A DNA stretch of 64,000 nucleotides from Nitratiruptor tergarcus DSM 16512 (GCF_027946175.1 NZ_AP026671.1:1240001-1304000), one strand, 5' to 3'. Shown: positions 1 through 9,735, counted from the first letter of the stretch. The notes: generated by a model not told the origin, from the sequence alone. Made by a program: numbers and translations.

Positions 1-642
1 GTAGCACTCTCTCTCTTTCAAAACCTCTTCGCTACAAGGTCTATTTGTACCACACCCTGGCGTTATAAGATAGTCATAATATTTCCCATCAGCTGCAATA
101 TTAATGTCTTTGATTGCTTCATCTTTGTTTTCTGTAGCACTTACAATAGCAGCACCTGCACCATCTCCAAAAAGGATACATGTTGTACGATCTGTATAAT
201 CAACTATAGCACTCAATTTCTCTGCGCCAATAATTAAAACATTTTTTGCCATACCACTCTCTATAAAAGCTTTTGCAGTGGCTAACGCATATATAAATCC
301 ACTACAAGCTGCGCTGATATCAAAAGCCGGAATATTAGCAATTTCTAGTTTTTTTGCAATCATGCAAGCGGTAGAAGGCATACAAAAGTAGTCTGGAGAA
401 ATTGTTGCACAAACAATCATATCTACATCAGTAACTTGCATACCAGCACGTTCTAAAGCATTACGAGCTGCATTTACACCAAGATCGCTTGTAGATTCAT
501 CTTTATCAGCAATATAACGCGTTTTGATACCTGTACGCTTTGTAATCCATTCATCACTTGTATCAACCATTTTTTCTAAATCATGGTTAGTCAAAACATT
601 TTTTGGAATGTAAGCCCCGATAGAGCGCAGTGCTGCATACAA
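1..642 (-). CDS. fabH: 3-oxoacyl-ACP synthase III (FabH), C-terminus cut by window edge
   Basis: FabH condenses acetyl-CoA with malonyl-ACP to start type II fatty-acid synthesis in the cytoplasm. The first 214 residues lie in the window. The start is TTG at 642, preceded by an AAGGAT ribosome site, giving LYAALRSIGAYIPK. In this frame the catalytic Cys is residue 113 within FDISAACSG, where FabH enzymes carry it (Cys112 in E. coli). The stretch YTDRTTCILFGDGAGA follows and is typical of the family. The catalytic His and Asn lie beyond the edge. The gene sits 10 nt downstream of plsX in the same direction, the common fab/pls arrangement, so co-transcription is inferred. Confidence 0.95.
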   Translation of the reverse strand, partial: MYAALRSIGAYIPKNVLTNHDLEKMVDTSDEWITKRTGIKTRYIADKDESTSDLGVNAARNALERAGMQVTDVDMIVCATISPDYFCMPSTACMIAKKLEIANIPAFDISAACSGFIYALATAKAFIESGMAKNVLIIGAEKLSAIVDYTDRTTCILFGDGAGAAIVSATENKDEAIKDINIAADGKYYDYLITPGCGTNRPCSEEVLKERECY

Positions 643-652
643 TTTCTATCCT

Positions 653-1642
653 TTATTTTACCTCTTCGAGCCGTTTTTCTATATAACTATTAATATCAGA
701 TCGAATGTAATTAATAGCTTGATTGATAGCGTTTTTGATAGCTTTAGGTGTACTCTTTCCATGACTTATTATTGCACACCCTTTTACACCAATCAAAGGT
801 GCACCACCATACTCACTATAATCAATCTCTTTTTTGAGCATACGAAAAACTTTTTTCATCATTAGTGCCCCAGCCATGCTCACTGGACTCTTTTTTATAT
901 TTTTCTTTATAAGCTTACTTATTGCGTCTGCAACACCCTCACTGGTTTTGAGCAAAATATTCCCAGTAAATCCGTCACAAACAACAACATCAACACTGCC
1001 ATCAAAAATATTATTGCCTTCTACATTGCCTGTAAAAGTAGGTAAAGAACGTAGTAGCGAAAATGCTGCTTTTGTAAGTTCATTACCTTTGGTATCTTCT
1101 TCGCCATTAGAAAGGAGGCCAACTTTTGGTTCGCTATTTTTTAGAACAGCTCTTGCATACGCTTCTCCCATGACCCCAAACTCAAAAAGATGTTCCGGCT
1201 TACAATCAACATTGGCACCCACATCCAAAACAAGCGTTTTTTTATTTTTATATGTAGGCATAAGTGTTGCAATAGCAGGTCGGCTCACATTTTTCAATCT
1301 TCCCATGCGGAGTGTCGCTAAACTCATGGTCGCTCCACTGTGGCCTGCCGATACAACTCCATCTGCTTGCTGTGTTCGGACTAACTCAATAGCTTTATAT
1401 ATAGAGCTCTCTTTCCGTTTAAGCGCTTCAGTAGCTGGCTCATCCATACCAATCACATCACTGGCTTCTACAATCTCTACTCTATTGGAATATTTTTTGG
1501 GGATATGTGGAAGAATCTTCTCTTTTTTACCAACAAGTATGGCTTTGAAATCTTTATGCTCTTTAAGAGCCAACAATGTTCCCTCTACTATAGGATAAGG
1601 ACCGAAATCCCCTCCCATAGCATCGACAGCAATCTTAATCAT
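653..1642 (-). CDS. plsX: Phosphate acyltransferase PlsX
   Basis: PlsX converts acyl-ACP plus phosphate to acyl-phosphate, the acyl donor for PlsY at the start of phospholipid synthesis; it is a peripheral membrane enzyme. The 329-residue length is normal. The N-terminus [15 protein letters not shown] is the family signature, and the body carries the conserved [10 protein letters not shown] (about 101-110) and [10 protein letters not shown]-type (about 223-228) segments. The start lies 2 nt downstream of the rpmF stop, and fabH follows after 10 nt, so rpmF-plsX-fabH look like one transcript that couples ribosomal protein L32 with lipid synthesis, as in many bacteria. Confidence 0.97.
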   Translation of the reverse strand: MIKIAVDAMGGDFGPYPIVEGTLLALKEHKDFKAILVGKKEKILPHIPKKYSNRVEIVEASDVIGMDEPATEALKRKESSIYKAIELVRTQQADGVVSAGHSGATMSLATLRMGRLKNVSRPAIATLMPTYKNKKTLVLDVGANVDCKPEHLFEFGVMGEAYARAVLKNSEPKVGLLSNGEEDTKGNELTKAAFSLLRSLPTFTGNVEGNNIFDGSVDVVVCDGFTGNILLKTSEGVADAISKLIKKNIKKSPVSMAGALMMKKVFRMLKKEIDYSEYGGAPLIGVKGCAIISHGKSTPKAIKNAINQAINYIRSDINSYIEKRLEEVK

Positions 1643-1644
1643 GC

Positions 1645-1797
1645 TTAGCTTTTATATTCGCCTGTTGTAGGATTTACATGGTGTGGCATTTTCCATGTGC
1701 CATCTTTATCTTTTACTGGTCTTACTAGTTTAATTTTATAGTGCGTTCTTCTTTTCGCTGCTCTTGTTTTGCTTACACGTCTCTTAGGTACTGCCAT
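1645..1797 (-). CDS. rpmF: 50S ribosomal protein L32
   Basis: This 50-residue basic protein starts [17 protein letters not shown], the L32 signature, and ends in [10 protein letters not shown]32 is a structural protein of the large ribosomal subunit. It lacks the paired cysteines of zinc-binding L32 forms. The start at 1797 has an AAGGAGAAG ribosome site lying inside the end of the upstream DUF177 gene, which it overlaps by 14 nt. That overlap and the adjoining plsX indicate translational coupling within an operon. Confidence 0.97.
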   Translation of the reverse strand: MAVPKRRVSKTRAAKRRTHYKIKLVRPVKDKDGTWKMPHHVNPTTGEYKS

Positions 1798-2161
1798 TTT
1801 CTTCTCCTTCGGTTTGTTGTATACACTTTTTACAGATATGATAGTCGAGTTTTATCGACTCGCTTTCTGCATTTATGACTTCGTCAAGATCAATTGAACC
1901 ATCGTAAAATTCAATTACATCGGCTTCTTCATCAAAGCCCTCATAGATGCCGTCACTAAATTTAAGAAAAATCTCTTCGTCTATTGTAACAAAAAAATTC
2001 TCTCCACATCTACTACACTCTACCTCTTGCTTTCCTTGCAAGACACCAAGGAAATCAACGAGTTCTTTCTTCTTTTCTAATTTTCCACGGAGTGTAAGAG
2101 TGTCTTTCGTAACCTCTACATCTTTTTTTGAGAATCCGATTTTTTTAAAGGCAATTCTCAA
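1784..2161 (-). CDS. DUF177 (YceD-like) family protein
   Basis: This 125-residue protein precedes rpmF, the standard place for DUF177/YceD proteins, which have been tied to 23S rRNA metabolism in other organisms. It has two cysteine pairs, CSRCGE (about 49-52) and HICKKC (about 108-112), a likely metal-binding arrangement, and an acidic middle segment with [16 protein letters not shown]. It overlaps rpmF by 14 nt and begins one base downstream of the ndk stop. Family assignment rests on context and the cysteine pattern; molecular function is not established by the sequence. Confidence 0.82.
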   Translation of the reverse strand: MRIAFKKIGFSKKDVEVTKDTLTLRGKLEKKKELVDFLGVLQGKQEVECSRCGENFFVTIDEEIFLKFSDGIYEGFDEEADVIEFYDGSIDLDEVINAESESIKLDYHICKKCIQQTEGEENGST

Positions 2162-2575
2162 TTAAAGGATCTCCCTTTGTGCAAAGAAAAATGCAATCTC
2201 TTTTTGGGCATTTTCCAAACTGTCACTTCCATGAACAGCATTTGCTTCAATACTCTCAGCAAAATCGGCACGAATTGTTCCAGGAGCAGCCTCTTTCGGA
2301 TTAGTAGCACCCATAAGCTCTCTGTTTTTTGCAACAGCATTTTCACCCTCTAGTACCATTACTACAACAGGGCCACTTGTCATATACTCAACAAGATCAT
2401 TGAAAAAAGGGCGCTCTTTGTGTACTTCATAAAATTTAGCTGCATCCTCTTTTGTAAGTTTAATTTTTTTCATTGCAGCTATTCTTAGTCCATTTGTTTC
2501 AAATCTGTCGATTATCTTGCCAATAACATTTTTTGCTACAGCATCCGGTTTGATAATAGAAAGTGTTCTTTCCAT
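2162..2575 (-). CDS. ndk: Nucleoside diphosphate kinase
   Basis: Ndk transfers the gamma-phosphate from ATP to NDPs by a phospho-histidine intermediate. The 137-residue protein starts [13 protein letters not shown] and holds the active-site His115 in NAVHGSDS. Length and motifs are complete. An extended -10 promoter (GCTATAAT, minus strand at 2613-2618) lies about 38 nt upstream. The next gene, DUF177, follows directly, so this promoter probably drives ndk-DUF177-rpmF-plsX-fabH. Confidence 0.97.
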   Translation of the reverse strand: MERTLSIIKPDAVAKNVIGKIIDRFETNGLRIAAMKKIKLTKEDAAKFYEVHKERPFFNDLVEYMTSGPVVVMVLEGENAVAKNRELMGATNPKEAAPGTIRADFAESIEANAVHGSDSLENAQKEIAFFFAQREIL

Positions 2576-2612
2576 TTGTGCTCCTACAGGGTTTTCAGAA
2601 TTTTAGAGGGTG

Positions 2613-2618
2613 ATTATA
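2613..2618 (-). promoter_or_regulatory. -10 element of the ndk operon
   Basis: On the minus strand the sequence reads TTTGCTATAATC, a near-perfect extended -10 of the Campylobacterota type, about 40 nt before the ndk ATG. No -35 hexamer is evident, which is normal for this group. Confidence 0.7.
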
Positions 2619-2652
2619 GCAAAGAAAGCATAAGAAAATATTAAAAAGGAGG

Positions 2653-2680
2653 CTTAATTGGGGCAAGTGCCCCAATTAAG
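2653..2680 (-). terminator. Terminator after the ferredoxin gene
   Basis: A perfect 13-bp inverted repeat (CTTAATTGGGGCA / TGCCCCAATTAAG) with a 2-nt centre starts right after the ferredoxin stop. On the minus strand it is followed within a few bases by TTTTTAATATTTT. This fits an intrinsic terminator insulating ndk from the ferredoxin. Confidence 0.85.
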
Positions 2681-2965
2681 TTATTCTATTACAGGCTGAT
2701 GATTTTCTCTCGCTTCGGCTGGAACATCATCTCTACATGTTGCGCCTTCAAGGCATACATCCCAAACGATACATCCCTCAGTAGGGCAAGCTTCTGCACA
2801 TGCAGGAGTATCATGATATCCTACACACTCAACACATTTATCTGGATATACATAATAGATCTCTTCTCCTGTTGGATTATCTTCATCATCAACAATTGCT
2901 TCAACTGGACATTCATCAATACATGCTCCACAGTTGATGCAGATATCAGTAATTTTAACCGCCAT
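2681..2965 (-). CDS. fdxA: 2[4Fe-4S] ferredoxin
   Basis: This small soluble electron carrier has 94 residues from the ATG at 2965, chosen because AAGGAG sits just upstream; an earlier in-frame codon would add ten residues without a ribosome site. The first cluster motif is CINCGACIDECP. The second is CVECVGYHDTPACAEACP, with the insertion between its second and third Cys seen in Alvin-type and Campylobacterota ferredoxins. Two extra Cys follow in WDVCLEGATC near the C-terminus. It is monocistronic, bounded by its own promoter and a strong terminator. From memory, C. jejuni keeps a similar ferredoxin beside ndk and a divergent peroxiredoxin; here metK lies between. Confidence 0.92.
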   Translation of the reverse strand: MAVKITDICINCGACIDECPVEAIVDDEDNPTGEEIYYVYPDKCVECVGYHDTPACAEACPTEGCIVWDVCLEGATCRDDVPAEARENHQPVIE

Positions 2966-2999
2966 GTTTTGCTCCTTCTTTGGGTTTAATGTCAATCAA

Positions 3000-3005
3000 A
3001 CTATA
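3000..3005 (-). promoter_or_regulatory. -10 element of the ferredoxin gene
   Basis: The minus strand reads TTGTTATAGTTTG about 35 nt before the ferredoxin ATG, a plausible TATAGT -10 box between metK and the ferredoxin. No operator was recognised. Confidence 0.45.
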
Positions 3006-3016
3006 ACAAAACAAAT

Positions 3017-4183
3017 TTAAACTTTGCTTATTCTCAAAAACTCTGCTATCTCTTCAGCCTTATTTGTCATTTCCCATGTAAATTCCGGTAACTCCCTGCC
3101 AAAATGACCGTATGCTGCAGTTTTTCTATAAATTGGTCGAAGAAGATCTAACGTCTCTATAATCCCTTTTGGTGTAAGATCAAACAGTTCTTTAACGCAC
3201 TCTTCAATTTTTTCATCTGCAACTTTGCCTGTACCGTGTGTATCAACCATTATAGAAACAGGTTCTACTACACCTATTGCATAAGCAATCTGGATCGTAA
3301 CTCTTTCGCATACTCCACTTGCTACAAGGTTCTTTGCAACATACCTTGCAGCATAGGCACCACTGCGATCCACTTTTGTAGGATCTTTACCACTAAATGC
3401 TCCACCTCCATGTGGGCAGCTTCCCCCATAGGTATCAACAATGATTTTGCGGCCAGTAAGACCTGCATCCCCTTGCGGACCACCTATAACAAACCTTCCT
3501 GTTGGATTGATATGATAGACAATGTCATCCGCGATGAGCTCTTTTGGTATTACCTTGTAGACTATTTCCTCTATAACTGCATCTTTGAGCCTGTTGTAAC
3601 TTACATCTGGATCGTGTTGTGTGGAGATAACAATAGTTTTGATCTCTTTTGGCTTACCATCTTCATAGCGTACTGTTACCTGCGCTTTGCCATCCGGACG
3701 TAAAAATGGCAAAACACCATCTTTTCTTGCGCGTGCTAATTCATAGGTAAGTCTATGTGCCATTGTGATTGGCAGTGGCATCAGGACATCAGTCTCTGTA
3801 CAAGCATATCCAAACATAAGCCCTTGATCACCTGCGCCTATTTCCCCACTTGCTTTATCAACACCTTGATTAATATCTGGAGACTGCTCTCCCACTGCAT
3901 TGAGCACTCCAGCACTTCTATAATCAAATCCATAGAGTGCATCTGTATAACCAATTTCACGAATCACTTCTCTTACTATATCTTGCATAGGTGCATACGT
4001 ATGAGTTTTGAGCTCGCCTGCAATGATTGCAAACCCATTACTTAGAAGCGTCTCACACGCAACACGTGCATGTGGATCTCTTTGGATAATATAGTCTAAG
4101 ATGGCATCACTTATCTGATCGGCCATTTTATCTGGATGTCCTTCCGTTACCGATTCAGAAGTAAATAAGTAATCTCTTGCCAT
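3017..4183 (-). CDS. metK: S-adenosylmethionine synthetase
   Basis: MetK makes S-adenosylmethionine from methionine and ATP. The protein is 388 residues from the ATG at 4183 ([19 protein letters not shown]), which has AAAGGGA about 8 nt upstream; an in-frame extension of eight residues has no such site. The GHPDK motif, the hexapeptide GAGDQG (about residues 110-120) and the [16 protein letters not shown] loop (about 260-275) are intact. It is flanked by its own -10 box and by the ferredoxin promoter, so it is probably transcribed alone. Confidence 0.97.
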   Translation of the reverse strand: MARDYLFTSESVTEGHPDKMADQISDAILDYIIQRDPHARVACETLLSNGFAIIAGELKTHTYAPMQDIVREVIREIGYTDALYGFDYRSAGVLNAVGEQSPDINQGVDKASGEIGAGDQGLMFGYACTETDVLMPLPITMAHRLTYELARARKDGVLPFLRPDGKAQVTVRYEDGKPKEIKTIVISTQHDPDVSYNRLKDAVIEEIVYKVIPKELIADDIVYHINPTGRFVIGGPQGDAGLTGRKIIVDTYGGSCPHGGGAFSGKDPTKVDRSGAYAARYVAKNLVASGVCERVTIQIAYAIGVVEPVSIMVDTHGTGKVADEKIEECVKELFDLTPKGIIETLDLLRPIYRKTAAYGHFGRELPEFTWEMTNKAEEIAEFLRISKV

Positions 4184-4207
4184 AGCATCCCTTTTTGTTT
4201 TTTGCAA

Positions 4208-4213
4208 ATTATA
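4208..4213 (-). promoter_or_regulatory. -10 element of metK
   Basis: The minus strand reads GGATATAATTTGC about 25 nt upstream of the metK ATG, giving a perfect TATAAT. No SAM riboswitch-like fold was recognised in the short leader. Confidence 0.6.
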
Positions 4214-4326
4214 TCCAAAATTGGAAATGTTGCATCTATCACTTTGGGAAGCAATTTTTTTACACTAAAGAGTGCAACTAAATTTTTATTGCAACACTTT
4301 TTTTTTAATAAATATTTAGCTAAAAA

Positions 4327-4341
4327 TTGTTATCATTACAA
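4327..4341 (+). promoter_or_regulatory. PerR-box-like operator overlapping the peroxiredoxin promoter
   Basis: TTGTTATCATTACAA is a near-palindrome that matches the Bacillus Per box TTATAATNATTATAA at 11 of its 14 fixed positions. It overlaps a possible -10 (TACAAT, 4337-4342) about 40 nt before the peroxiredoxin ATG. Control by PerR (peroxide-sensing Fur family) is inferred from the motif and the downstream gene; the regulator gene is not in the window. Confidence 0.5.
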
Positions 4342-4380
4342 TGTTTTTCAAAAGAAAAAAATTATCCAAAAGGAGAAAAG

Positions 4381-4980
4381 ATGCTTGTAACAAAAAAAGC
4401 ACCAGATTTTACTGCACCAGCAGTTATGCCTAATAACACTATCAATGAAAACTTTAACCTCTATGAAAATATTGGTGAAAAGGGAGCGGTACTCTTTTTC
4501 TATCCACTCGATTTTACATTTGTATGTCCGAGTGAAATCATCGCTTTTGATCACAGACTCGATGAATTCAAAAAAAGAGGCATCAATGTAATTGGATGCT
4601 CAGTAGATAGCCACTATACACACCTTGCATGGAAAAATACTCCTGTTGAAAAAGGTGGTATTGGTAATATCCGCTATCCACTTGTTGCAGATCTTACAAA
4701 GCAGATCGCAAAAGATTATGATGTATTGCTTGAAGAAGCAGGAGTTGCTCTAAGAGGAAGCTTCTTAATCGATAAAGATGGTACTATCCGCCACTGCGTT
4801 ATCAATGATCTTCCACTTGGAAGAAACATCGATGAGATGATTCGTATGGTGGATGCTATGGAGTTTGCAAACGAGCATGGCGAAGTATGTCCAGCAGAGT
4901 GGGAAAAAGGTAAAGAGGCAATGAAACCAACTCCTGAAGGTGTTGCAGAGTATCTTGCAAAACACGCAGACGAACTCTAA
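4381..4980 (+). CDS. ahpC: 2-Cys peroxiredoxin (AhpC/Tsa family)
   Basis: This peroxiredoxin reduces hydrogen peroxide and organic peroxides in the cytoplasm. It has 199 residues from the ATG at 4381, preceded by AAAAGGAGA. The peroxidatic Cys49 lies in FTFVCPSEI and the resolving Cys170 in GEVCPAEW, a typical 2-Cys enzyme. The C-terminus lacks a YF motif, unlike eukaryotic sensitive forms. A PerR-like box overlaps its promoter, and a terminator shared with dxs follows directly. Tsa-type naming (tsaA) would be equally acceptable. Confidence 0.95.
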   Translation: MLVTKKAPDFTAPAVMPNNTINENFNLYENIGEKGAVLFFYPLDFTFVCPSEIIAFDHRLDEFKKRGINVIGCSVDSHYTHLAWKNTPVEKGGIGNIRYPLVADLTKQIAKDYDVLLEEAGVALRGSFLIDKDGTIRHCVINDLPLGRNIDEMIRMVDAMEFANEHGEVCPAEWEKGKEAMKPTPEGVAEYLAKHADEL

Positions 4981-4986
4981 CACTTC

Positions 4987-5006
4987 ACGGGCTTTTAGCC
5001 CGTTTT
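4987..5006. terminator. Shared bidirectional terminator of ahpC and dxs
   Basis: ACGGGC TTTTA GCCCGT followed by TTTT forms a 6-bp GC-rich hairpin 6 nt after the peroxiredoxin stop. On the opposite strand the dxs stop codon lies in the loop of the same hairpin, so one structure probably ends both convergent transcripts, though the T-tract favours the plus strand. Confidence 0.7.
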
Positions 5007-6815
5007 CTGCTTAATTTTTTGCGCCAACTGCTTTGGCGTAAGTCCCAAAGCCTCTTCAACATCGCCTACTTTTCCATGAGAGATAAACTTATCCTCAAAC
5101 TCAAATGAGACTACTGCTACATCTTCTATATTTTTTTGCGCAAAGAGCTCCAAAATTGCACTAGCTACTCCACCAAGTTTTGCACCATCACTAAAAACAA
5201 ACCATTTTTTATAGCGCCGTGCTAAATGCATTAAAAGCTCTTCATCTAAAGGCTTGACAAAACGTAAATCGAGCAAAGATGCATCAAAATCGAGCAGTTT
5301 TAATGTCTCATATGCTCTTCCTACACCATTGCCATACCCTACCAAGAGAATATCACTCTCTTTTTCAATCAAAAGTTCACCTTTGCCAAGAACAAAAGGT
5401 GTAGCCTCAAATGTATCACAATCAAGAATAAAACTACCTCGTGGATAGCGAAAAGCGCAGGGTCTTTGAAAACCTTGGGCAAATTCTATAGCATATTCAA
5501 GTGTCTTAACATCCCGTGGAGCAAAGAGATGGAGATTTGGTATAGGTCGTAAGTAGCTTATATCAAAAGCTCCTTGATGCGTCTCTCCATCCTCTCCCAC
5601 AATCCCTGCTCTATCGATTGCAAAAGCTACAGGCAGATCCATCAAGGCAATATCGTGAATAACTTGATCATATCCTCGCTGTAAAAAGGTTGAGTAGATG
5701 GCTACAAAGGGCTTAAAACCCTCTTTTGCTAAAGGCCCCATAGATGTGACTGCATGCTGCTCTGCAATCCCTACATCCCAAAAGCGATCTGGAAACTCTT
5801 CAAGCAAAGGTTTCAGCCCTGTTCCGCTTGGCATTGCAGCAGTCACACCTACGATTTTTTCATCTTGGCGTGCCAGTTCTAAAAGTTTTTTACTAAAGAT
5901 TGAAGTGGCACTCGGCTTGGTACTCCTCTTAAGAGACTCTCCAGTCTCAAGATCAAAAGGTCCCACACCATGCCAATGCTCAAAGTACCCTTCTGCAATT
6001 TTATACCCTTTTCCCTTTACTGTTTGGGCATGAATAATAACCGGTTTTTGCATCTCTTTGGCAATGGTAAGAGTTTCTATAAGAAGTTTAAGATCGTGCC
6101 CATCGATTGGACCTATATAATCAAGCCCCAACTCTTCAAACAAAATTCCCGGAGTTATAAGTTTTAACGACTCTTCAAACCGCTTTGCAATATATGTTGC
6201 TGACTCTGGCAGATGCTGTAAGAGCTGCTCGGTACGCTTCTTCATATGCTGATAAAAAGGGCTTGCCATCTTGCGACTTAGATATTTACTGATAGCACCT
6301 ATAGGCTTGGCAATACTCATCTCATTATCATTGAGAATAATAACTACTGGATATTTACGATCTCCTAGCTCGTTAAGCGCTTCATACACCATTCCTGCAC
6401 TCATTGCTCCATCACCAATGAGCACTACAGGAGTTCGATCTTCTCCTTTGAGCGCAATCGCTTTTGCTGCACCTACAGCCAAAGAGATAGATGTGGAGCT
6501 GTGCCCTGCTACATAGTAATCATAAGGGCTCTCGCTTGGTTTTGTATATCCACTAATTCCTCCAAACTGGCGGAGTGTATCAAACCTCTCCCATCTATCA
6601 GTAAGAAGTTTATGAGCATAGGCTTGATGGCTCACATCGAAAATGAAGGGATCTTTATTTACATCAAAAACATAGTGCATCGCAATAATAAGCTCCACTG
6701 CACCCAATGTGGAGCTCAGATGCCCCCCATTTTTGCTTACTACCTCTAAGATACGCTTGCGAATGGAAGATGCTACCTCTTCGAGTTCTTCGATGCTTTT
6801 ATCTTTTATATTCAT
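4995..6815 (-). CDS. dxs: 1-deoxy-D-xylulose-5-phosphate synthase
   Basis: Dxs joins pyruvate and glyceraldehyde-3-phosphate by thiamine diphosphate chemistry, the first step of the MEP isoprenoid pathway. It has 606 residues from the ATG at 6815 ([14 protein letters not shown]), which has AAAGAGG 8 nt upstream. The ThDP/Mg motif [16 protein letters not shown] is at about 142-157, and the transketolase-type segment [18 protein letters not shown] is at about 405-422. It overlaps the 3' end of hisC by 17 nt. From memory, C. jejuni and H. pylori have fliF-fliG-fliH directly upstream of dxs; those genes are absent here. Confidence 0.97.
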   Translation of the reverse strand: MNIKDKSIEELEEVASSIRKRILEVVSKNGGHLSSTLGAVELIIAMHYVFDVNKDPFIFDVSHQAYAHKLLTDRWERFDTLRQFGGISGYTKPSESPYDYYVAGHSSTSISLAVGAAKAIALKGEDRTPVVLIGDGAMSAGMVYEALNELGDRKYPVVIILNDNEMSIAKPIGAISKYLSRKMASPFYQHMKKRTEQLLQHLPESATYIAKRFEESLKLITPGILFEELGLDYIGPIDGHDLKLLIETLTIAKEMQKPVIIHAQTVKGKGYKIAEGYFEHWHGVGPFDLETGESLKRSTKPSATSIFSKKLLELARQDEKIVGVTAAMPSGTGLKPLLEEFPDRFWDVGIAEQHAVTSMGPLAKEGFKPFVAIYSTFLQRGYDQVIHDIALMDLPVAFAIDRAGIVGEDGETHQGAFDISYLRPIPNLHLFAPRDVKTLEYAIEFAQGFQRPCAFRYPRGSFILDCDTFEATPFVLGKGELLIEKESDILLVGYGNGVGRAYETLKLLDFDASLLDLRFVKPLDEELLMHLARRYKKWFVFSDGAKLGGVASAILELFAQKNIEDVAVVSFEFEDKFISHGKVGDVEEALGLTPKQLAQKIKQKTG

Positions 6816-7905
6816 CAAATACCTCTTTACATTTTTCAAAAAAGATACTGTTTTGCTCTGGTGTCCCTATGGTGATGCGCAGTGCATTCATACCATAGCT
6901 ACTGAGATCTCTTACAATAATACCGCGACGCAACAAGGCATTGGCTAAATCTTTAGCATTGATATTTTGAGGTAAGAGATATGTAATAAAGTTTGTATAG
7001 CTATCAATAAATTCAAGTTCATTTTGCATCGCAAAATGGATAAAGCGATCCATTTGCGCAAAGTTTTTCTCAATTGCCCTTTGCACAAATTCCTCATCTT
7101 TAAGTGCCTCGGTCGCTGCTAGGAGGGAGAGCGTAGTAATATTAAAAGGTGGGCGCAGTTTATAAAGCTGCTGGATAATCTCTTTTTGCGCAATCCCATA
7201 TCCTACACGCATACCTCCAAGTCCATAGGCTTTGGAAAATGTACCAAGATAGATAGCATTGGGATACATTGCAATTAGCTCACGTGGGGGTATAAGCTTT
7301 TTAGGATCTTTATAGGCAGCATACTCCATATATGCCCCATCTACAACTACTAAAGGATCTTTTACCTTTTCTAAAAAGGAGTAGAGATACTCTTTATCAA
7401 TTGCATCTCCTGTAGGATTGTTGGGAGTGCATATATGCACGATTGAAGGATTATGTTTTTGGTATAAATCGTAAAACTCATCCAAATCATGGCGGTAGCA
7501 GGAGCTACGAATAATCTTTGATCCTTGCTGCAACGCATATATCTCATACATTGCAAAAGTAATTTTACTCATAAGTACACTCGTATGCTCATTGAGTACC
7601 GCCCTTGCGCAAAACTCTAATACCTGATCACTACCGGCTCCAATGATAATCTCCTCTGCACTCACACCAAATCGCTTAGCCAAAGCGGCTTTGAGCTCAT
7701 ACATACTATCATCAGGATAGAGATACATTTTATGCGCATTCTCTTGCACCTTTTTAACTACTTTTGGACTCGTCCCATAAGGATTTTCATTTGATGCGAG
7801 CTTAATAATATCCTTTTCATCTATTCCATACTCTCGTACTACGAGCTCTATTGGTTTCCCCGCTTCGTAGGTTTTGAGTCTTTGTAAATTCTCATTAAAT
7901 CTCAT
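6799..7905 (-). CDS. hisC: Histidinol-phosphate aminotransferase (class I/II PLP enzyme)
   Basis: This is a 368-residue PLP-dependent aminotransferase starting [20 protein letters not shown] at 7905, with AAGGAG 9 nt upstream. The family pattern is clear: [10 protein letters not shown] near the N-terminus, CTPNNPTGD at about 160-168, and the PLP lysine in [15 protein letters not shown] at about 221-235. It overlaps pheA by 4 nt (ATGA). The pairing with pheA suggests it may also transaminate phenylpyruvate or prephenate; HisC enzymes are often bifunctional. No other his genes are nearby. Confidence 0.93.
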   Translation of the reverse strand: MRFNENLQRLKTYEAGKPIELVVREYGIDEKDIIKLASNENPYGTSPKVVKKVQENAHKMYLYPDDSMYELKAALAKRFGVSAEEIIIGAGSDQVLEFCARAVLNEHTSVLMSKITFAMYEIYALQQGSKIIRSSCYRHDLDEFYDLYQKHNPSIVHICTPNNPTGDAIDKEYLYSFLEKVKDPLVVVDGAYMEYAAYKDPKKLIPPRELIAMYPNAIYLGTFSKAYGLGGMRVGYGIAQKEIIQQLYKLRPPFNITTLSLLAATEALKDEEFVQRAIEKNFAQMDRFIHFAMQNELEFIDSYTNFITYLLPQNINAKDLANALLRRGIIVRDLSSYGMNALRITIGTPEQNSIFFEKCKEVFDEYKR

Positions 7906-8972
7906 TTGGGCTCTCCTTTTGCATAGCTGCCCAGCCATTTAATCTCTTTTTTGTGTTTTGCAAAGACCTCTTGCACATTCTTATCATCAACATGCCCATC
8001 AAAATCTATATAAAACCAGTAGTTAAAATCTTTATCTTCAGCAGGGCGCGACTCAATTTTTGTAAGATTAATCTTTGCTGCATCAAAATCTTCCAAAAAT
8101 CTCACCAAGGCTCCTGGTCTATCTTGCAGTTTTGCAAGGATAGATGTCTTATCAAAACCGCTTCGCTGATTTTTAAAGTTACTAAGCACTATAAAGCGTG
8201 TCATATTTGTATGCACATCTTCAATATTTTCAAAAAGAATAGGTAAATTATAGAGCTTTGCAGCAATATTGGAGCATATTGCTGCACTCCCTGGTTCTTT
8301 TGCTGCAAGCATGGCAGCTTTTGCAGTAGATTCCACAGGAATCTGCTCTACATCTTCTAAGAAGTGCTCTTGCAAAAAGTTTCTACATTGGCCAAAGGCA
8401 ATATCTTTGGAGTAGATCTTTTTAATTTTTTTGAGATCCTCTTCGAGTGAAGCAAAAGAGTGATGAATGGGCATATAGACTTCTGCAACAATTTTTAAAT
8501 CACTTTTGCCAAGGAGATCGAGCGTCTCTCCTACAACGCCATCGATAGAGTTTTCTATCGGCACTACTCCATATTTAGCCCTCTGCGCTTCGACAGATTT
8601 AAAGACTGCAGCAATAGAGTGGGTCGGTAAATATTCACTCATAGCACCAAAGCGAGACTCTGCAGCCTGGTGGGTAAAACTTCCCTCAGGACCCAAATAG
8701 GCTACACGCTCAGGGCGCTCCAGATTGCGTGAAACAGCAAATATCTCTAAAAAGATCGCTTCAATAGCTTTATCGTTAAGAGGACCTCTGTTTTTTTCTT
8801 TGAGTCTATTGAGGATAGCAATCTCCCTCTCTGGCCGATATATGGGAGCGTTTGTTCTGTTTTTTAGCTCTCCTACCTTCTTGACTACTTCCATACGCTT
8901 ATTTAAGAGCTCTAAAATCGCATCATCTATGCTATCGATCTCTTCGCGCAGTTTTTGTAATTTCTCATCCAT
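7902..8972 (-). CDS. pheA: Bifunctional chorismate mutase / prephenate dehydratase
   Basis: PheA converts chorismate to prephenate and then phenylpyruvate. The 356-residue protein has an AroQ-type chorismate mutase (about 1-88, with [16 protein letters not shown]), a prephenate dehydratase domain (about 92-270, starting [15 protein letters not shown]) and a C-terminal ACT regulatory domain (about 278-352, with ESRP and [10 protein letters not shown]). The ACT domain implies feedback control by phenylalanine. The start at 8972 has TAGGAGTGG upstream and overlaps the HAD gene by 8 nt, within a tightly packed operon. Confidence 0.97.
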   Translation of the reverse strand: MDEKLQKLREEIDSIDDAILELLNKRMEVVKKVGELKNRTNAPIYRPEREIAILNRLKEKNRGPLNDKAIEAIFLEIFAVSRNLERPERVAYLGPEGSFTHQAAESRFGAMSEYLPTHSIAAVFKSVEAQRAKYGVVPIENSIDGVVGETLDLLGKSDLKIVAEVYMPIHHSFASLEEDLKKIKKIYSKDIAFGQCRNFLQEHFLEDVEQIPVESTAKAAMLAAKEPGSAAICSNIAAKLYNLPILFENIEDVHTNMTRFIVLSNFKNQRSGFDKTSILAKLQDRPGALVRFLEDFDAAKINLTKIESRPAEDKDFNYWFYIDFDGHVDDKNVQEVFAKHKKEIKWLGSYAKGEPK

Positions 8973-9735
8973 GATCCACTCCTAAACATTGTGCTGCCTC
9001 GCCAATATCTTTGCAAATAAAATCCGGCTTGAAATCGAGTTTTGGCAAAATCTCCTCAGCATTTTTAAATTTCCCACTCAATACAAAAACAGTTTGCATC
9101 CCAAGCTGATGGGCTCCTAGGAGATCTCCTTGTACATCATCACTAATAATTGTAATCTCTGAAAAATCTTTTGCACCAATTCTTTGGAGCGCTTTTTGAA
9201 AAAAGAGTCTGCTCGGTTTTCCAACTACACTATACTTGGCTCCCGTAGCAAAGTGAAACATCTCTAAAAGTGCTCCTACACCTGGATAGCGCTTATCTCC
9301 TTTTGCATAGATCGATGTTTGATGCATTCCATACAGTGCTGCTCCACGAAGTAAAAACTCATCAATTTGTGCAAACTCATCAAATGTATAATTATCTTTG
9401 ACACTCAAAACTACAGCTTCAGGTGCTTCATATTCTAAAATATATCCTTTTGCCTTCAATACATCCAAAAATCCCTCTACTCCATAGGCAGCAACTTTTT
9501 TTGCTTGCAAAACCTCTTGCAGCACCATTAAAGGATCTATATATGCATCTTTTTTAATCGCAAATCCAAGGGAGCGAAGATACTCTAAAAAATCGGCTCT
9601 TTTTGTATTATTGGTAATTATGATATAAGGAATCTCTTTTTTATTGAGCAAATCAATAAATGTTACAGCCCCTTTGATAGGAAGTTTATCTTTATCATCA
9701 ATAAGAGTTCCTTGCACATCGATAAAGAGCTTCAC
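8965..9735 (-). CDS. HAD-superfamily hydrolase (NagD-like) with altered motif I
   Basis: This 256-residue HAD-family phosphatase is of the NagD/4-nitrophenylphosphatase type. Motif I reads FIDVQGTLID: the nucleophile Asp is present, but the usual second Asp (DxDGT) is Gln. Motif II is IIITNNTKR (about 37-45), the motif III lysine lies in GKPSR (about 190), and motif IV is ISDDVQGDLLGA (about 208-219). It overlaps pheA by 8 nt and lysA by 4 nt. A HAD gene is, from memory, in the same place in C. jejuni between lysA and pheA, which suggests a conserved role. The substrate is unknown. Confidence 0.85.
   Translation of the reverse strand: MKLFIDVQGTLIDDKDKLPIKGAVTFIDLLNKKEIPYIIITNNTKRADFLEYLRSLGFAIKKDAYIDPLMVLQEVLQAKKVAAYGVEGFLDVLKAKGYILEYEAPEAVVLSVKDNYTFDEFAQIDEFLLRGAALYGMHQTSIYAKGDKRYPGVGALLEMFHFATGAKYSVVGKPSRLFFQKALQRIGAKDFSEITIISDDVQGDLLGAHQLGMQTVFVLSGKFKNAEEILPKLDFKPDFICKDIGEAAQCLGVDHG

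Noticed and set aside
834-1598. Long plus-strand ORF of 254 codons inside plsX
   Set aside because: It is the antisense shadow of plsX, with Ser/Leu-rich low-quality translation and no ribosome site.
3236-3703. Cys-rich 155-codon ORF within metK
   Set aside because: It is the antisense frame of metK with an unnatural Cys/Tyr-rich composition.
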